Shown: one piece after another, positions 1 to 6,536 of the stretch
Layout: every line of letters starts with the position of its first letter
Numbering within the stretch: the stretch's first letter is position 1
Source: Candidatus Woesearchaeota archaeon
Lineage (GTDB): Archaea > Nanobdellota > Nanobdellia > SCGC-AAA011-G17 > JACPNG01
NCBI GenBank assembly: GCA_018303705.1
Contig: JAGVXQ010000006.1
Coordinates: 1 to 11,081, forward strand
Reading direction: 5' to 3'
DNA: 11,081 nucleotides
Notes under the pieces: generated by a model
What the model saw: only the letters and a program-made list of their open reading frames with translations
What the model was told of the DNA's origin: nothing
Database searches by the model: none
Program-made: the position numbers and the translations under genes

Positions 1-1533
1 CAGATGGTTCTGTGTCGCTATGAAGGCTATCTTCTTTTTTTTTGCTTTCACATGACTAAGCAAAAATTCATTTAACTCTAAGCTAGGTATGGCTGATATC
101 ACAAGCTTTGCATTCTTGAAATCAATCTTCCTAAGCACCTCGGGATTTGTACAGTCCCCGTATATGCAGTCAATCCCCCTCTGAGATAGCATCTTTATTA
201 TTTCAGGATTATGGTCAACTACGAAAACATTGCTATTTTTTACCCTAAACGACTTAAGAAACACGCTTCCCATCCTATGGCAGCCAAACAATATTACATC
301 AGCACGTTTCTTTTTTGTTTTCACAATTAACTGTTTCTTTGCCAATGAGAGCTTTTCAAACATTCCTATGTACCTTGAAAGCTTGTTGTATATCCAAGAA
401 TCATAATCCATAACATATGAAGTCAATATCATAGAGATAAGGGTCATGAAAACTATAAGGGAAAAAACATTCGGTGATATCTGGCTTGAAGTATAAAAAC
501 CAAAAGATGCCATTATCAATGAAAACTCTGATATCTGGCCAAGACCGAAAGATGTCAAAAAAGATGTCCTTTTCTCATAGCCGAACAGGCTTGAAAGAAC
601 CATTATTATGAGTGGCTTGACGATTATGGTAAGCAACAGCAGAACTGCAAGTATCAGTATCATCGATAGGGGTATAAACACGAGCTGCATTCCAAGCGAA
701 ACAAAGAATATGGTAACGAAAAAATTCTTTAAGCCTCCAATCATGCCTGCAATGTCTATTCCATAAGGCAGGCTTCCCAGCATTATGCCTGCCATAAAAG
801 AGCCTATTGCTATAGAGAATCCAAGCTTGTATGCAAGCAAAGAGAACAAGAAGCACATTGATAGGGAGCATAGAAAAAGAAGCTCATCTGATTTTGCTGC
901 AAACCTAAATATTCTTGGAAGAAAAAACTTGCTTGCAATCAACGCAGCCAACATGAAAACAAGAACCTTAAACAATGCTAGCAGCACAAAGCTATAATCA
1001 ATGAAAGACAATGTTGAAACCATGGACAACGCAAACACAACAATTATGTCCTGCATCACCAAAAGGCCTATCATAAGCCGACCATGCAATGTATCTATCT
1101 CCTCCCTGTCCTTCAATATCTTGACTACTAGCATAGTGCTGCTGAATGCCAATGCAAGACCTATGTACATCGCGCTAACCTGGCTGAAACCAAAATAAAT
1201 TGCTACAAAAAATCCTGTTGCTGCTGTTATAAGAACTTGCAATATGCCTCCAAAGACAGAAAAGGCTCCAACAGACTTTATCTTGTTCAAATCCAGTTCT
1301 AAGCCAACAATGAAAAGCAAGAAAGCTATGCCTATCTCTGACAAAGAATTTATCCAGTTCATGTCCTTAAACAGGTTGAAGCCAAGAGGCCCAAGAACAA
1401 TGCCTGCAATTACATATGCTATTATCAGAGGCTGCCTAACAAGCTTAAGAAAGTAAGCAATAGCTGTTGTTATTATGATTATTACACTTAAGTCAAATAT
1501 CAATCCTGTAGGTATGCTTAATATGCTCACCAC
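1..1533 (-). CDS. CPA2-family cation:proton antiporter (Kef-type) with C-terminal TrkA-N domain, 3' end outside window
   Basis: This is a membrane antiporter that exchanges K+ or Na+ for protons, with a cytoplasmic nucleotide-binding regulatory domain. The frame stays open from the left edge for 511 codons. Residues about 10-370 form roughly a dozen hydrophobic helices. They carry CPA2 hallmarks: IVGLELDL (74-81), a Gln-Asp pair in LLVMQDIIVV (Q160-D161), GSFMAGIMLG (243-252) and GQISEF (331-336). After a basic linker, ADVILFGCHRMGSVFLKSF (410-427) begins a Rossmann fold, followed by VVDHNPE (437-443) and GDCTNPEVL (458-466), typical of TrkA-N. Numbering is from the second of two tandem GTG codons (1533 and 1530). 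An in-frame TAG lies just upstream and no ATG is available. A TATA-like box about 30 bases upstream supports this start. A Gln-Asp pair favours the K+/H+ branch, but the substrate is inferred. The nucleotide loop is GxHxxG-like (GCHRMG) rather than GxGxxG. Confidence 0.9.
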   Translation of the reverse strand, partial: MVSILSIPTGLIFDLSVIIIITTAIAYFLKLVRQPLIIAYVIAGIVLGPLGFNLFKDMNWINSLSEIGIAFLLFIVGLELDLNKIKSVGAFSVFGGILQVLITAATGFFVAIYFGFSQVSAMYIGLALAFSSTMLVVKILKDREEIDTLHGRLMIGLLVMQDIIVVFALSMVSTLSFIDYSFVLLALFKVLVFMLAALIASKFFLPRIFRFAAKSDELLFLCSLSMCFLFSLLAYKLGFSIAIGSFMAGIMLGSLPYGIDIAGMIGGLKNFFVTIFFVSLGMQLVFIPLSMILILAVLLLLTIIVKPLIIMVLSSLFGYEKRTSFLTSFGLGQISEFSLIMASFGFYTSSQISPNVFSLIVFMTLISMILTSYVMDYDSWIYNKLSRYIGMFEKLSLAKKQLIVKTKKKRADVILFGCHRMGSVFLKSFRVKNSNVFVVDHNPEIIKMLSQRGIDCIYGDCTNPEVLRKIDFKNAKLVISAIPSLELNEFLLSHVKAKKKKIAFIATQNHL

Positions 1534-1558
1534 TTTACATTCTAATACCTAATATGAT

Positions 1559-1566
1559 TATTTAAA
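1559..1566 (-). promoter_or_regulatory. TATA box for the antiporter gene
   Basis: TTTAAATA on the minus strand is centred about 30 bases upstream of the first GTG (1533). That is the archaeal distance from TATA centre to transcription start, so the message would begin within a few bases of the start codon. The element is seen; promoter activity is inferred. Confidence 0.5.
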
Positions 1567-1584
1567 TCTTGCCCAAAATAAGAA

Positions 1585-1824
1585 TTACTTTCTTGTAAGG
1601 ACTATGTCTATCGTGGAAACCCTTACTGTCCTTCCTTCCTGGTTCTTAAATTCCTCTGAGTCTATTTTAATTTCCTTTATGCCAACTGTATTTTCAAGAA
1701 ACCTCTTGGAAGCCACTTCAGCAACATCCACGCACCTGCTTATGAACTTGCCTCTTGCTCTTATAGTAACCTCACTTGCATTCTGTGTTGTGAACTGCAT
1801 CACGACCCCAGTCACATAATTCAC
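1585..1824 (-). CDS. albA: Alba-family chromatin/RNA-binding protein, short N-terminus
   Basis: Alba is a small dimeric archaeal protein that coats DNA and RNA and compacts chromatin. The 79-residue product matches the family closely: MNYVTGVVMQFTTQ at the start, EVTIRARGKFISRCVDVAE (18-36) as the conserved core with the basic RARGK loop, KRFLENTVGIKEIKI (40-54), and GRTVRVSTIDIVL (64-76) at the end. Family members usually have about 10-15 residues before this point, including a beta strand ending in a GKKP motif whose lysines touch nucleic acid. Here that piece is absent. The only usable start is the GTG at 1824, because an in-frame TAA lies at 1828-1830, and no other upstream frame encodes the missing segment. 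A TATA box at 1853-1860 fits a near-leaderless message from this GTG. Family assignment is secure; the effect of the missing segment is unknown. Confidence 0.92.
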   Translation of the reverse strand: MNYVTGVVMQFTTQNASEVTIRARGKFISRCVDVAEVASKRFLENTVGIKEIKIDSEEFKNQEGRTVRVSTIDIVLTRK

Positions 1825-1852
1825 TCTTTAAGAGATAGCCGCGACTAAGCTC

Positions 1853-1860
1853 TTTTAAAA
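1853..1860 (-). promoter_or_regulatory. TATA box for the Alba gene
   Basis: TTTTAAAA, preceded on the minus strand by AACC (a possible BRE), is centred about 32 bases upstream of the GTG start. It places transcription initiation a few bases before the Alba start, downstream of any position that could encode a longer N-terminus. Confidence 0.5.
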
Positions 1861-1923
1861 GGTTTGGAGCCGATAAATACAGTGTGTTCCCTCTCATTTC
1901 CTGTCATCTTTTGCGCCTCCGGC

Positions 1924-2112
1924 TTATTTTGTTTCTTTTACTCGCTTGGTAACATAGCCAGCTATTACATTCCTTAGCTTCTTTGATTTTATTTCCAATA
2001 CGCTGCTAACTGCGTTCTTGTTCTTGTCAAAGCTATTGCTGAACATGCCTTTATGCTCTTTTATCAGGTTGTTCACTGTTCTCTTTATCAGCATTGTCTT
2101 TATTCTTCCCAT
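1924..2112 (-). CDS. rps17e: Small ribosomal subunit protein S17e
   Basis: This is the archaeal/eukaryotic-type 30S protein S17e (eS17), 62 residues, the usual archaeal length. The recognisable segments are MGRIKTMLIKRTVNNLI at the start and IKSKKLRNVIAGYVTKRVK near the end, which is the family signature. An ATG five codons further upstream (2127) would add MVYRY. I reject it because the family begins at MG[RNK]I, and because the TATA box at 2136-2143 is centred about 28 bases from 2112 but only 13 from 2127. The protein is basic and acts in translation. It lies 99 bases upstream of Alba on the same strand, each gene having its own TATA element. Confidence 0.93.
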   Translation of the reverse strand: MGRIKTMLIKRTVNNLIKEHKGMFSNSFDKNKNAVSSVLEIKSKKLRNVIAGYVTKRVKETK

Positions 2113-2135
2113 ATATCTATATACCAACGGAATGA

Positions 2136-2143
2136 TATTTAAA
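2136..2143 (-). promoter_or_regulatory. TATA box for S17e
   Basis: TTTAAATA on the minus strand is centred about 28 bases from the ATG at 2112. It implies a leaderless mRNA and decides between the two candidate S17e starts. Confidence 0.55.
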
Positions 2144-2260
2144 ACTTATGTTAAGGCTTTTTTGGCCAAAGATGCAGTTCATTTGCCTTTTTCATTGGAT
2201 TTATTGCCTTTCATGTCAATGCCCCATATCTCTTTCTGAGTCCTGTAAACCACGTATCCG

Positions 2261-2361
2261 TTTAGCAGCTATAAGCTAAATTCAGGGGCAGCTGCTTCTG
2301 CCCGAAGCCCGTCGCCAATGAATGGGCAAGCACTGATTTAATGCGATGGTTTGAAACCATC
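2261..2361. ncRNA. Possible structured RNA: four consecutive hairpins in the gap between S17e and the Lrp gene
   Basis: This 101-base stretch is richer in G and C than its surroundings and holds four hairpins in a row: TTTAGC/GCTAAA (2261-2266 with 2275-2280), GGGCAG/CTGCCC (2286-2291 with 2298-2303), GCCCGT/ATGGGC with one G-T pair (2307-2312 with 2322-2327), and GATGGTT/AACCATC (2345-2351 with 2355-2361). A second pairing, GCTTC with GAAGC (2294-2298 with 2304-2308), excludes the second and third hairpins, so two alternative folds are possible. I found no tRNA, 5S, SRP helix 8 or RNase P conserved segment on either strand. No strand or promoter is certain. Chance hairpins or a degraded gene are alternatives. 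Confidence 0.22.
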
Positions 2362-2403
2362 ATTAGTTATTGTGCAAAGCCGCTTCTTATCATACCAATT
2401 TGC

Positions 2404-2871
2404 TCAGCCAATCTTCAATGCAAGCGAGTTCGGGTTTGACATGAACTCCTCTTTTTTTATGTCCTCGAGTATGTAAAACATTTGCTTCTCCCTGATGTCA
2501 AACTTCTCTTCTAAATCTTCTACAAAATCCTGAAATTCCTGCATGTTTATGAATATTCCCTCCATTATGAAGTCGAAGTTGTTGTTCACCCTGTAAAAGC
2601 TGTTGACTCTGTTTTCTTTTATCAAGAAATCCTTTACCTTCTCCCTCTGGTTCTTGGCAACCTTAAGCATAAGGCTAACCCTTGTGCTGTAGCCTAGCTT
2701 AGAAAAGTCCAGCAAGATAGTTGACTTCTTTATCAGATCATTGTCGTATTTCTTAAGCCTGTCAAATATCGTAGAAACTGGTATTCTAGTGTCCCTTGAT
2801 ATCTTTGTAAGGGTTTCCCTTGCATTCTTCCTTAAATGGGAAAGAAGCACTAATTCATTTTTTTTAATCAT
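2404..2871 (-). CDS. Lrp/AsnC-family transcriptional regulator
   Basis: This 155-residue DNA-binding regulator has the usual length and two-part architecture of the Lrp/AsnC (feast-famine) family. Residues 5-50 form the N-terminal winged helix-turn-helix (LLSHLRKNARETLTKISRDT, then IPVSTIFDRLKKYDND as the recognition region). Residues about 62-140 form the RAM-like ligand and oligomerisation domain, with RVSLMLKVA, a central FYRVNNNFDFIMEGIF and MQEFQDFVEDLEEKF. Family members bind DNA as dimers or octamers and often respond to amino acids; the ligand here cannot be told. The ATG at 2871 follows a TATA-like AGGTTAAAAAT about 22 bases upstream. The gene diverges from the AbrB-PhoU regulator across a 122-base AT-rich gap, so autoregulation or control of the neighbour is plausible but unproven. 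Confidence 0.88.
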   Translation of the reverse strand: MIKKNELVLLSHLRKNARETLTKISRDTRIPVSTIFDRLKKYDNDLIKKSTILLDFSKLGYSTRVSLMLKVAKNQREKVKDFLIKENRVNSFYRVNNNFDFIMEGIFINMQEFQDFVEDLEEKFDIREKQMFYILEDIKKEEFMSNPNSLALKIG

Positions 2872-2993
2872 TTTTAAACCACCCCGAAATTTTTAACCTA
2901 TAATCCGGATAAAAGTAAAAGAACTATATATTCTTGAGTCTTAAATTTTATATATAATATATATTTTTATAGTTATCTAACATAGAAAAAGCC
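2872..2993. promoter_or_regulatory. Divergent promoter region between the Lrp-type gene and the AbrB-PhoU gene
   Basis: This gap carries a TATA-like element for each gene: TTAAAAAT on the minus strand at 2889-2896 for the Lrp gene, and TTTTTATAG on the plus strand at 2964-2972, about 27 bases before the ATG at 2994. A 7-base inverted repeat, AACTATA (2922-2928) with TATAGTT (2968-2974), brackets the very AT-rich centre and could be an operator for a dimeric regulator. A GGTGG just before the Lrp start resembles a weak ribosome site. Confidence 0.45.
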
Positions 2994-3929
2994 ATGAAAA
3001 GAAAGGTCATACAGCTTGCTGGAAAAACACTTGTAATATCATTGCCGCATGAATGGGCAGACAGGTACAGCATAAAGAAAGGCGATGAAGTAGACCTTAG
3101 CGATGATGGCTCTTGCATAAAGATATCTACGCAGCCAAAGGGAAAAATCAAAAAAACAATATCAATAAACCTAAGCAATGCATCAAGGACTGTTACAAGG
3201 GCTGTTTTATCTGGAATATACAAGCAGGGCTATGATGAAATAAGCGTAATGCACAACAGCAAGGAAGTATATGATGCAATACAGGAAAAAAAGAGGGAGG
3301 TTCTTCTTGGATTTACCATACATGAAACCAATAGCAACACATTAGTGCTTGGATCATTTATGAATGACTCTCCTGATGAATTTGAAAACTCATTAAGGCG
3401 TGCTTTCCTTGTCACGATTTCAATGGGCGAAAATCTGCTGAACGCAATAAAAAATAAGGATGCAAGAAACCTGAAGGACATAAGGACTGGAGAGAACACG
3501 AACAACCAGCTTACAAGCTTCTGCGAGCGCCTCATAAACAAGGGATTTGTAGACAAGAACAAGGCAAGCTTTTATTATGTGATATGCTGGAACCTTGAAA
3601 AGGTATGCGATCCTTACAGGGACATAATATTCATCATTGAAGAAAATGGCAACAAGATGCAGGTAAGCAAGGACACCATAGCATTGTTTGAGATGGTAAA
3701 CAGCTACCTCAAAAAGTATTATGATACATTTTACAATTACAGCCTGAGCAAGATAACAAGCTTAGAGGATGACAAGAAAGAGATAATAAGCTGTGCGAGC
3801 AAGATATACCAAAACAAGCCTGAGTTTGAATGCAAGATCATAAACTGCCTTTTTGAAATAGCTGCATTGTCCTCAAATTTCTCTGGGCCTGTAAATGCAT
3901 TGAACCTAAACAAATTAACCTCAAAATAG
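2994..3929 (+). CDS. AbrB-PhoU family phosphate-uptake regulator-like protein
   Basis: This 311-residue protein joins a SpoVT/AbrB-type DNA-binding fold to a PhoU-like helical domain, an arrangement common in archaea and usually annotated as a phosphate uptake regulator. Residues 1-46 are the AbrB part: RKVIQLAGKTLVISLPHEWA, then YSIKKGDEVDL. Residues about 120-300 are mostly alpha-helical and resemble PhoU repeats, with LRRAFLVTISMGENLLNAI (134-152), FCERLINKG (176-184) and YVICWNLEKVCDPYRDI (195-211). PhoU proteins bind metal clusters and modulate phosphate transport or two-component signalling. No Pst transporter or phosphate gene is visible here, so the phosphate role rests on the family only. 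The ATG follows a TATA-like element by about 27 bases. The 3' end overlaps the convergent kinase-like gene by 9 bases. Confidence 0.85.
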   Translation: MKRKVIQLAGKTLVISLPHEWADRYSIKKGDEVDLSDDGSCIKISTQPKGKIKKTISINLSNASRTVTRAVLSGIYKQGYDEISVMHNSKEVYDAIQEKKREVLLGFTIHETNSNTLVLGSFMNDSPDEFENSLRRAFLVTISMGENLLNAIKNKDARNLKDIRTGENTNNQLTSFCERLINKGFVDKNKASFYYVICWNLEKVCDPYRDIIFIIEENGNKMQVSKDTIALFEMVNSYLKKYYDTFYNYSLSKITSLEDDKKEIISCASKIYQNKPEFECKIINCLFEIAALSSNFSGPVNALNLNKLTSK

Positions 3930-5321
3930 AGAGCTAATCAATGACCCAAGTGCATCGTAGTGTTTCTTGTGCTTCATGTAATAATCATTATATCTCAGTT
4001 TCATGCTTCTTATCGCGCCAACGCCATTTAAAGCCAGTTCCCTTGAAATATCCTTTTTTCTGCCAAAGCTGTCTGGAAGCGAGGATGGGTATGAAAAGGC
4101 AAGCCATAGAACAGAGTTTAGAAATGGAAAATCCAAGCCATGCACTTCCCTGTACCTTAATGGCGCACTAATATTGTATCTCTCTTCATATGCCTTGATG
4201 CATGATGCAATGCTTGATTCATCAATGCCTGAAAGCACAAGAAGCTTTGTCAAGTCCTCTGTTACCGGCCTTAATCCCTTGTTCTCGCAGTCAAAAACAA
4301 CAATGCAGCCATCATCCCTTACGCCAAAATTTTTTGGGTGTGCATCTTTATGAAAGGCATGGGGGACTGTCAAGAAAGAATCTTTAAGGGGAAACATGTT
4401 TTCCATCAGCATATTTTTTACATCATCATCGTAATTAAGTCTTGATATTCGCTCATCAATCCCAATGTATTCCATGCCAGGCAATTCGACATTAGCATGT
4501 ATTGCGGCCAGGCATTTTGCTGCATTTCTTATATTCATTTCAAGGCTTCCAGTGCCTTCCATGAGAGTTTTGCACCTTTCCCTTTTTATCACGCTGACAT
4601 AAGTTGATTTTCCATCATACATTGGGTGCCTTATCTCAGATACAGAAAAGACCTGGCCATGCACAGCCAATGCCTCCCTTAGTTTATTTGAGCAAAATGG
4701 TTCAAAGGCCAAACTTTCATAGCTAGAACTTTCCTTAAAAAGAAAAATGCTTCTTAGAATCTCGCTAGGGCCCATTGAATATACGTTGCCTTTAATGGTT
4801 GGCATGGTCTCGTATTTTGAAGCAGGATCTTGCCTAAGCTCATTGTATATACTCAAAAAAAGCTTGTCTGCAAGATCTTCCTTAGCTAAAGCATCAAAAA
4901 GCAATGCTCCAAGAACTCTCTGTTCCATCTTTCTCTCGCTTGATTCTTCCATGTATTTTTTGGCATATTCAAATGCAGCATCATAATCAAAAAGAAGGTA
5001 ACTGTTAGCTATCAACCTAATAAAATGATTGTCTATGCCTTTGTCTTTTATGCCTAGAAATTCAAAATTCCTAAGAAACTTCATGGCTTTATGATATGGC
5101 CTTGAGCGCAACTCAACAGCCCTTTCCTCAAACAAAACAGAGGCATTCCACAGGTTCTTAAGAACGAACCAAAACTTGTGCCTTTCATCAAGGCCTTCCT
5201 TTATGTGCCTGCCTATCCTGAATGCCAGCTCATACTCAAATATTGCAGATTCCAAATCATTTTTTTCCATGAGCTTGTTGGCTTTCTTTGCATGCCTAAA
5301 ATAGTCATTTTCCTGCAGCAT
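3921..5321 (-). CDS. Protein-kinase-fold (APH-like) phosphotransferase with N-terminal TPR-like helical domain
   Basis: This 466-residue protein appears to be a kinase-fold phosphotransferase of the aminoglycoside phosphotransferase/choline kinase type. The catalytic loop is HKDAHPKNFGV (324-334), matching H-x-D-x4-N with H324, D326 and N331. The metal-binding Asp follows in VVFDCEN (D344). A plausible beta-3 lysine is K196 in SIFLFKES, with E207 as a candidate partner, and VSVIKRERCKTLME (242-255) looks like the hinge. Residues 1-165 are helical with TPR-like spacing (AKKANKLMEKNDLESAIFEY, AFEYAKKYMEES). The substrate is unknown; small molecules, lipids and proteins are all possible. It lies 24 bases downstream of the methyltransferase on the same strand. 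A TATA-like GGTTTAACTT centred 26 bases before the ATG could drive it separately. Kinase fold is likely; activity is inferred. Confidence 0.72.
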   Translation of the reverse strand: MLQENDYFRHAKKANKLMEKNDLESAIFEYELAFRIGRHIKEGLDERHKFWFVLKNLWNASVLFEERAVELRSRPYHKAMKFLRNFEFLGIKDKGIDNHFIRLIANSYLLFDYDAAFEYAKKYMEESSERKMEQRVLGALLFDALAKEDLADKLFLSIYNELRQDPASKYETMPTIKGNVYSMGPSEILRSIFLFKESSSYESLAFEPFCSNKLREALAVHGQVFSVSEIRHPMYDGKSTYVSVIKRERCKTLMEGTGSLEMNIRNAAKCLAAIHANVELPGMEYIGIDERISRLNYDDDVKNMLMENMFPLKDSFLTVPHAFHKDAHPKNFGVRDDGCIVVFDCENKGLRPVTEDLTKLLVLSGIDESSIASCIKAYEERYNISAPLRYREVHGLDFPFLNSVLWLAFSYPSSLPDSFGRKKDISRELALNGVGAIRSMKLRYNDYYMKHKKHYDALGSLISSLF

Positions 5322-5342
5322 AGGCTTTCTATAATGGAAAAG

Positions 5343-5350
5343 AAGTTAAA
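5343..5350 (-). promoter_or_regulatory. TATA-like element for the kinase-fold gene, overlapping the methyltransferase stop codon
   Basis: TTTAACTT on the minus strand is centred about 26 bases from the ATG at 5321. The TAA stop of the upstream methyltransferase (5346-5348) is part of the same bases. No Shine-Dalgarno precedes the ATG, which favours a leaderless message over translation from a shared transcript. Confidence 0.4.
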
Positions 5351-6455
5351 CCTTTTCGAGAATGTAGATTTCCCTGGCAAGCTTGGTTCCTTTTGGAGAA
5401 TATAAGACAGGCATGCTTATTCCCTTAAATGGCTTGTAAATCAGGAATTTATTCTGCCTTGCAATGCCCTCGAAGTTTATCCTAACTGGAACTTGCTCCT
5501 TGGTCTTGAACTTTGGAATTATGATTGCGACCTTTCCCTTTGGCTTTAGTGTGGCATGAAATTCTTTAAGAGAATCATTGTACAATCTTGCAAGTCCCAA
5601 TGCGGTTCTTTTAGCTTCCTTGAGCTCTGGCAGCCTTCTTAAGTAAGGACCAAGGTATGGCTCTGTTGCTATGCCATCAACTTTTTCTATGTAGCTTGAA
5701 GCGCTTCTTGCATCCTTGTTTACAAGCAAGAAATTTGCCTTGAATTTGTACTTGTTCCTAAGCCATGTAAGGTTCTTATTAGCATGATACAAAGTCTTCT
5801 TGTCAACATCCATGCCTATTGCTTCAATGCCCATAAGCAATGCCTCTTGCAATATGGTTGCAACGCCGCAAAACGGATCAAGCAGCTTTTCATTTTCCTT
5901 AACATGAGAGAGATTAACAAGGATCTTTGCGAGCCTTATTGAAGTGAGCTTCTCCCTCTCTAGGTATGGCCTTTTGTCCCTTGCTTCATATCCAGAAGGA
6001 TTGAAAACAGCCCTGGTCAAAGCAAGATGTTCCTTATACAATATTAGCTCAAATCCTGTCTTGAATATATTGTGCCTAAAAAAATCACTTGGGCTCAGTC
6101 CATTGACAGAATCTTTTAGGTATGCCTTGCTCCCATTCTCTTTGAATCTTTTTTTTAACTTGATAATGACCTCGTTTTTTCTGGCACTTCCTATATCTGC
6201 AATAGAATATTTTATTTTGTCCATATCTGGAAGCTTTATGTCATCCACAGAAGCAATTAATTTTGCTATCTTTATTGTTCCGCCAAGTTTTTTGATTGTT
6301 CTGGTGCAGTCTATTTCTTCATTAAAGGAGATTAAAGCCACCTTGCTGTCAAATGCCTTTATCTTATATGCAATGTTCCTGGCTGAAAAATATGATGCTA
6401 TCTCAAGAATGCTGAGCTGGAAATCCCTTCCGAGCATGAAAACGTATTCTGCCAT
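5346..6455 (-). CDS. THUMP-like/Trm11-type RNA methyltransferase with variant catalytic motif
   Basis: This 369-residue protein resembles archaeal Trm11/TrmG10 methylases, which use S-adenosylmethionine to methylate the amino group of a tRNA guanosine (position 10 in known members). Residues 1-150 are a divergent THUMP/ferredoxin-like RNA-binding part beginning MAEYVFMLGRDFQLSILEI. Residues 159-167 (RDKRPYLER) form the usual linker to the catalytic domain. The SAM-binding motif is LLDPFCGVATILQEALLMG (191-209), followed by GMDVD (214-218) as the ribose-binding acidic strand. Where the family normally has an (N/D)PP(Y/F) catalytic motif, this protein has TEPYLGP (264-270): the tetrapeptide at that position is EPYL. 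It could therefore be a variant subfamily with altered target or chemistry. It is upstream of, and possibly co-transcribed with, the kinase-fold gene. The fold is secure; the exact tRNA target is inferred. Confidence 0.8.
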   Translation of the reverse strand: MAEYVFMLGRDFQLSILEIASYFSARNIAYKIKAFDSKVALISFNEEIDCTRTIKKLGGTIKIAKLIASVDDIKLPDMDKIKYSIADIGSARKNEVIIKLKKRFKENGSKAYLKDSVNGLSPSDFFRHNIFKTGFELILYKEHLALTRAVFNPSGYEARDKRPYLEREKLTSIRLAKILVNLSHVKENEKLLDPFCGVATILQEALLMGIEAIGMDVDKKTLYHANKNLTWLRNKYKFKANFLLVNKDARSASSYIEKVDGIATEPYLGPYLRRLPELKEAKRTALGLARLYNDSLKEFHATLKPKGKVAIIIPKFKTKEQVPVRINFEGIARQNKFLIYKPFKGISMPVLYSPKGTKLAREIYILEKV

Positions 6456-6536
6456 TTTGAAACTTCTCTGTTAATCTTGGAATATTTGCGGAATTTTTTG
6501 GCCCACATTATTAAAGAGCCCTGATCGCTGAAGATT
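6456..6536. promoter_or_regulatory. Divergent promoter region between methyltransferase and zinc phospholipase-like gene
   Basis: On the plus strand TTATTAAA (6508-6515) is centred about 25 bases before the ATG at 6537. On the minus strand CAAATATTCC (about 6480-6489) is centred about 29 bases before the ATG at 6455. No ribosome-binding sequence precedes either start, so both messages are probably leaderless. Confidence 0.45.

Noticed and set aside
785..1456. Three short plus-strand frames inside the antiporter gene
   Set aside because: They lie antisense to a continuous minus-strand frame with clear antiporter motifs and resemble no protein family.
2113..2127. Longer S17e start adding MVYRY
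   Set aside because: Family proteins begin at MG-I, and the TATA box is only about 13 bases from 2127 but about 28 from 2112.
2345..2361. tRNA T-arm-like hairpin (5-base stem, 7-base loop TTTGAAA)
   Set aside because: The loop lacks the conserved C and pyrimidine, the next seven bases find no acceptor partner 50-70 bases upstream, and no D-arm or anticodon arm can be drawn on either strand.
2150..2403. SRP RNA, RNase P RNA or 5S rRNA in the large gap
   Set aside because: None of the conserved segments of these RNAs that I looked for is present on either strand, and the space is too short for the first two.
5944..6474. 176-codon plus-strand frame opposite the methylase gene
   Set aside because: It is antisense to conserved THUMP/methylase sequence; its hydrophobic Leu/Ser-rich composition is the expected reverse of Lys/Glu-rich coding DNA.
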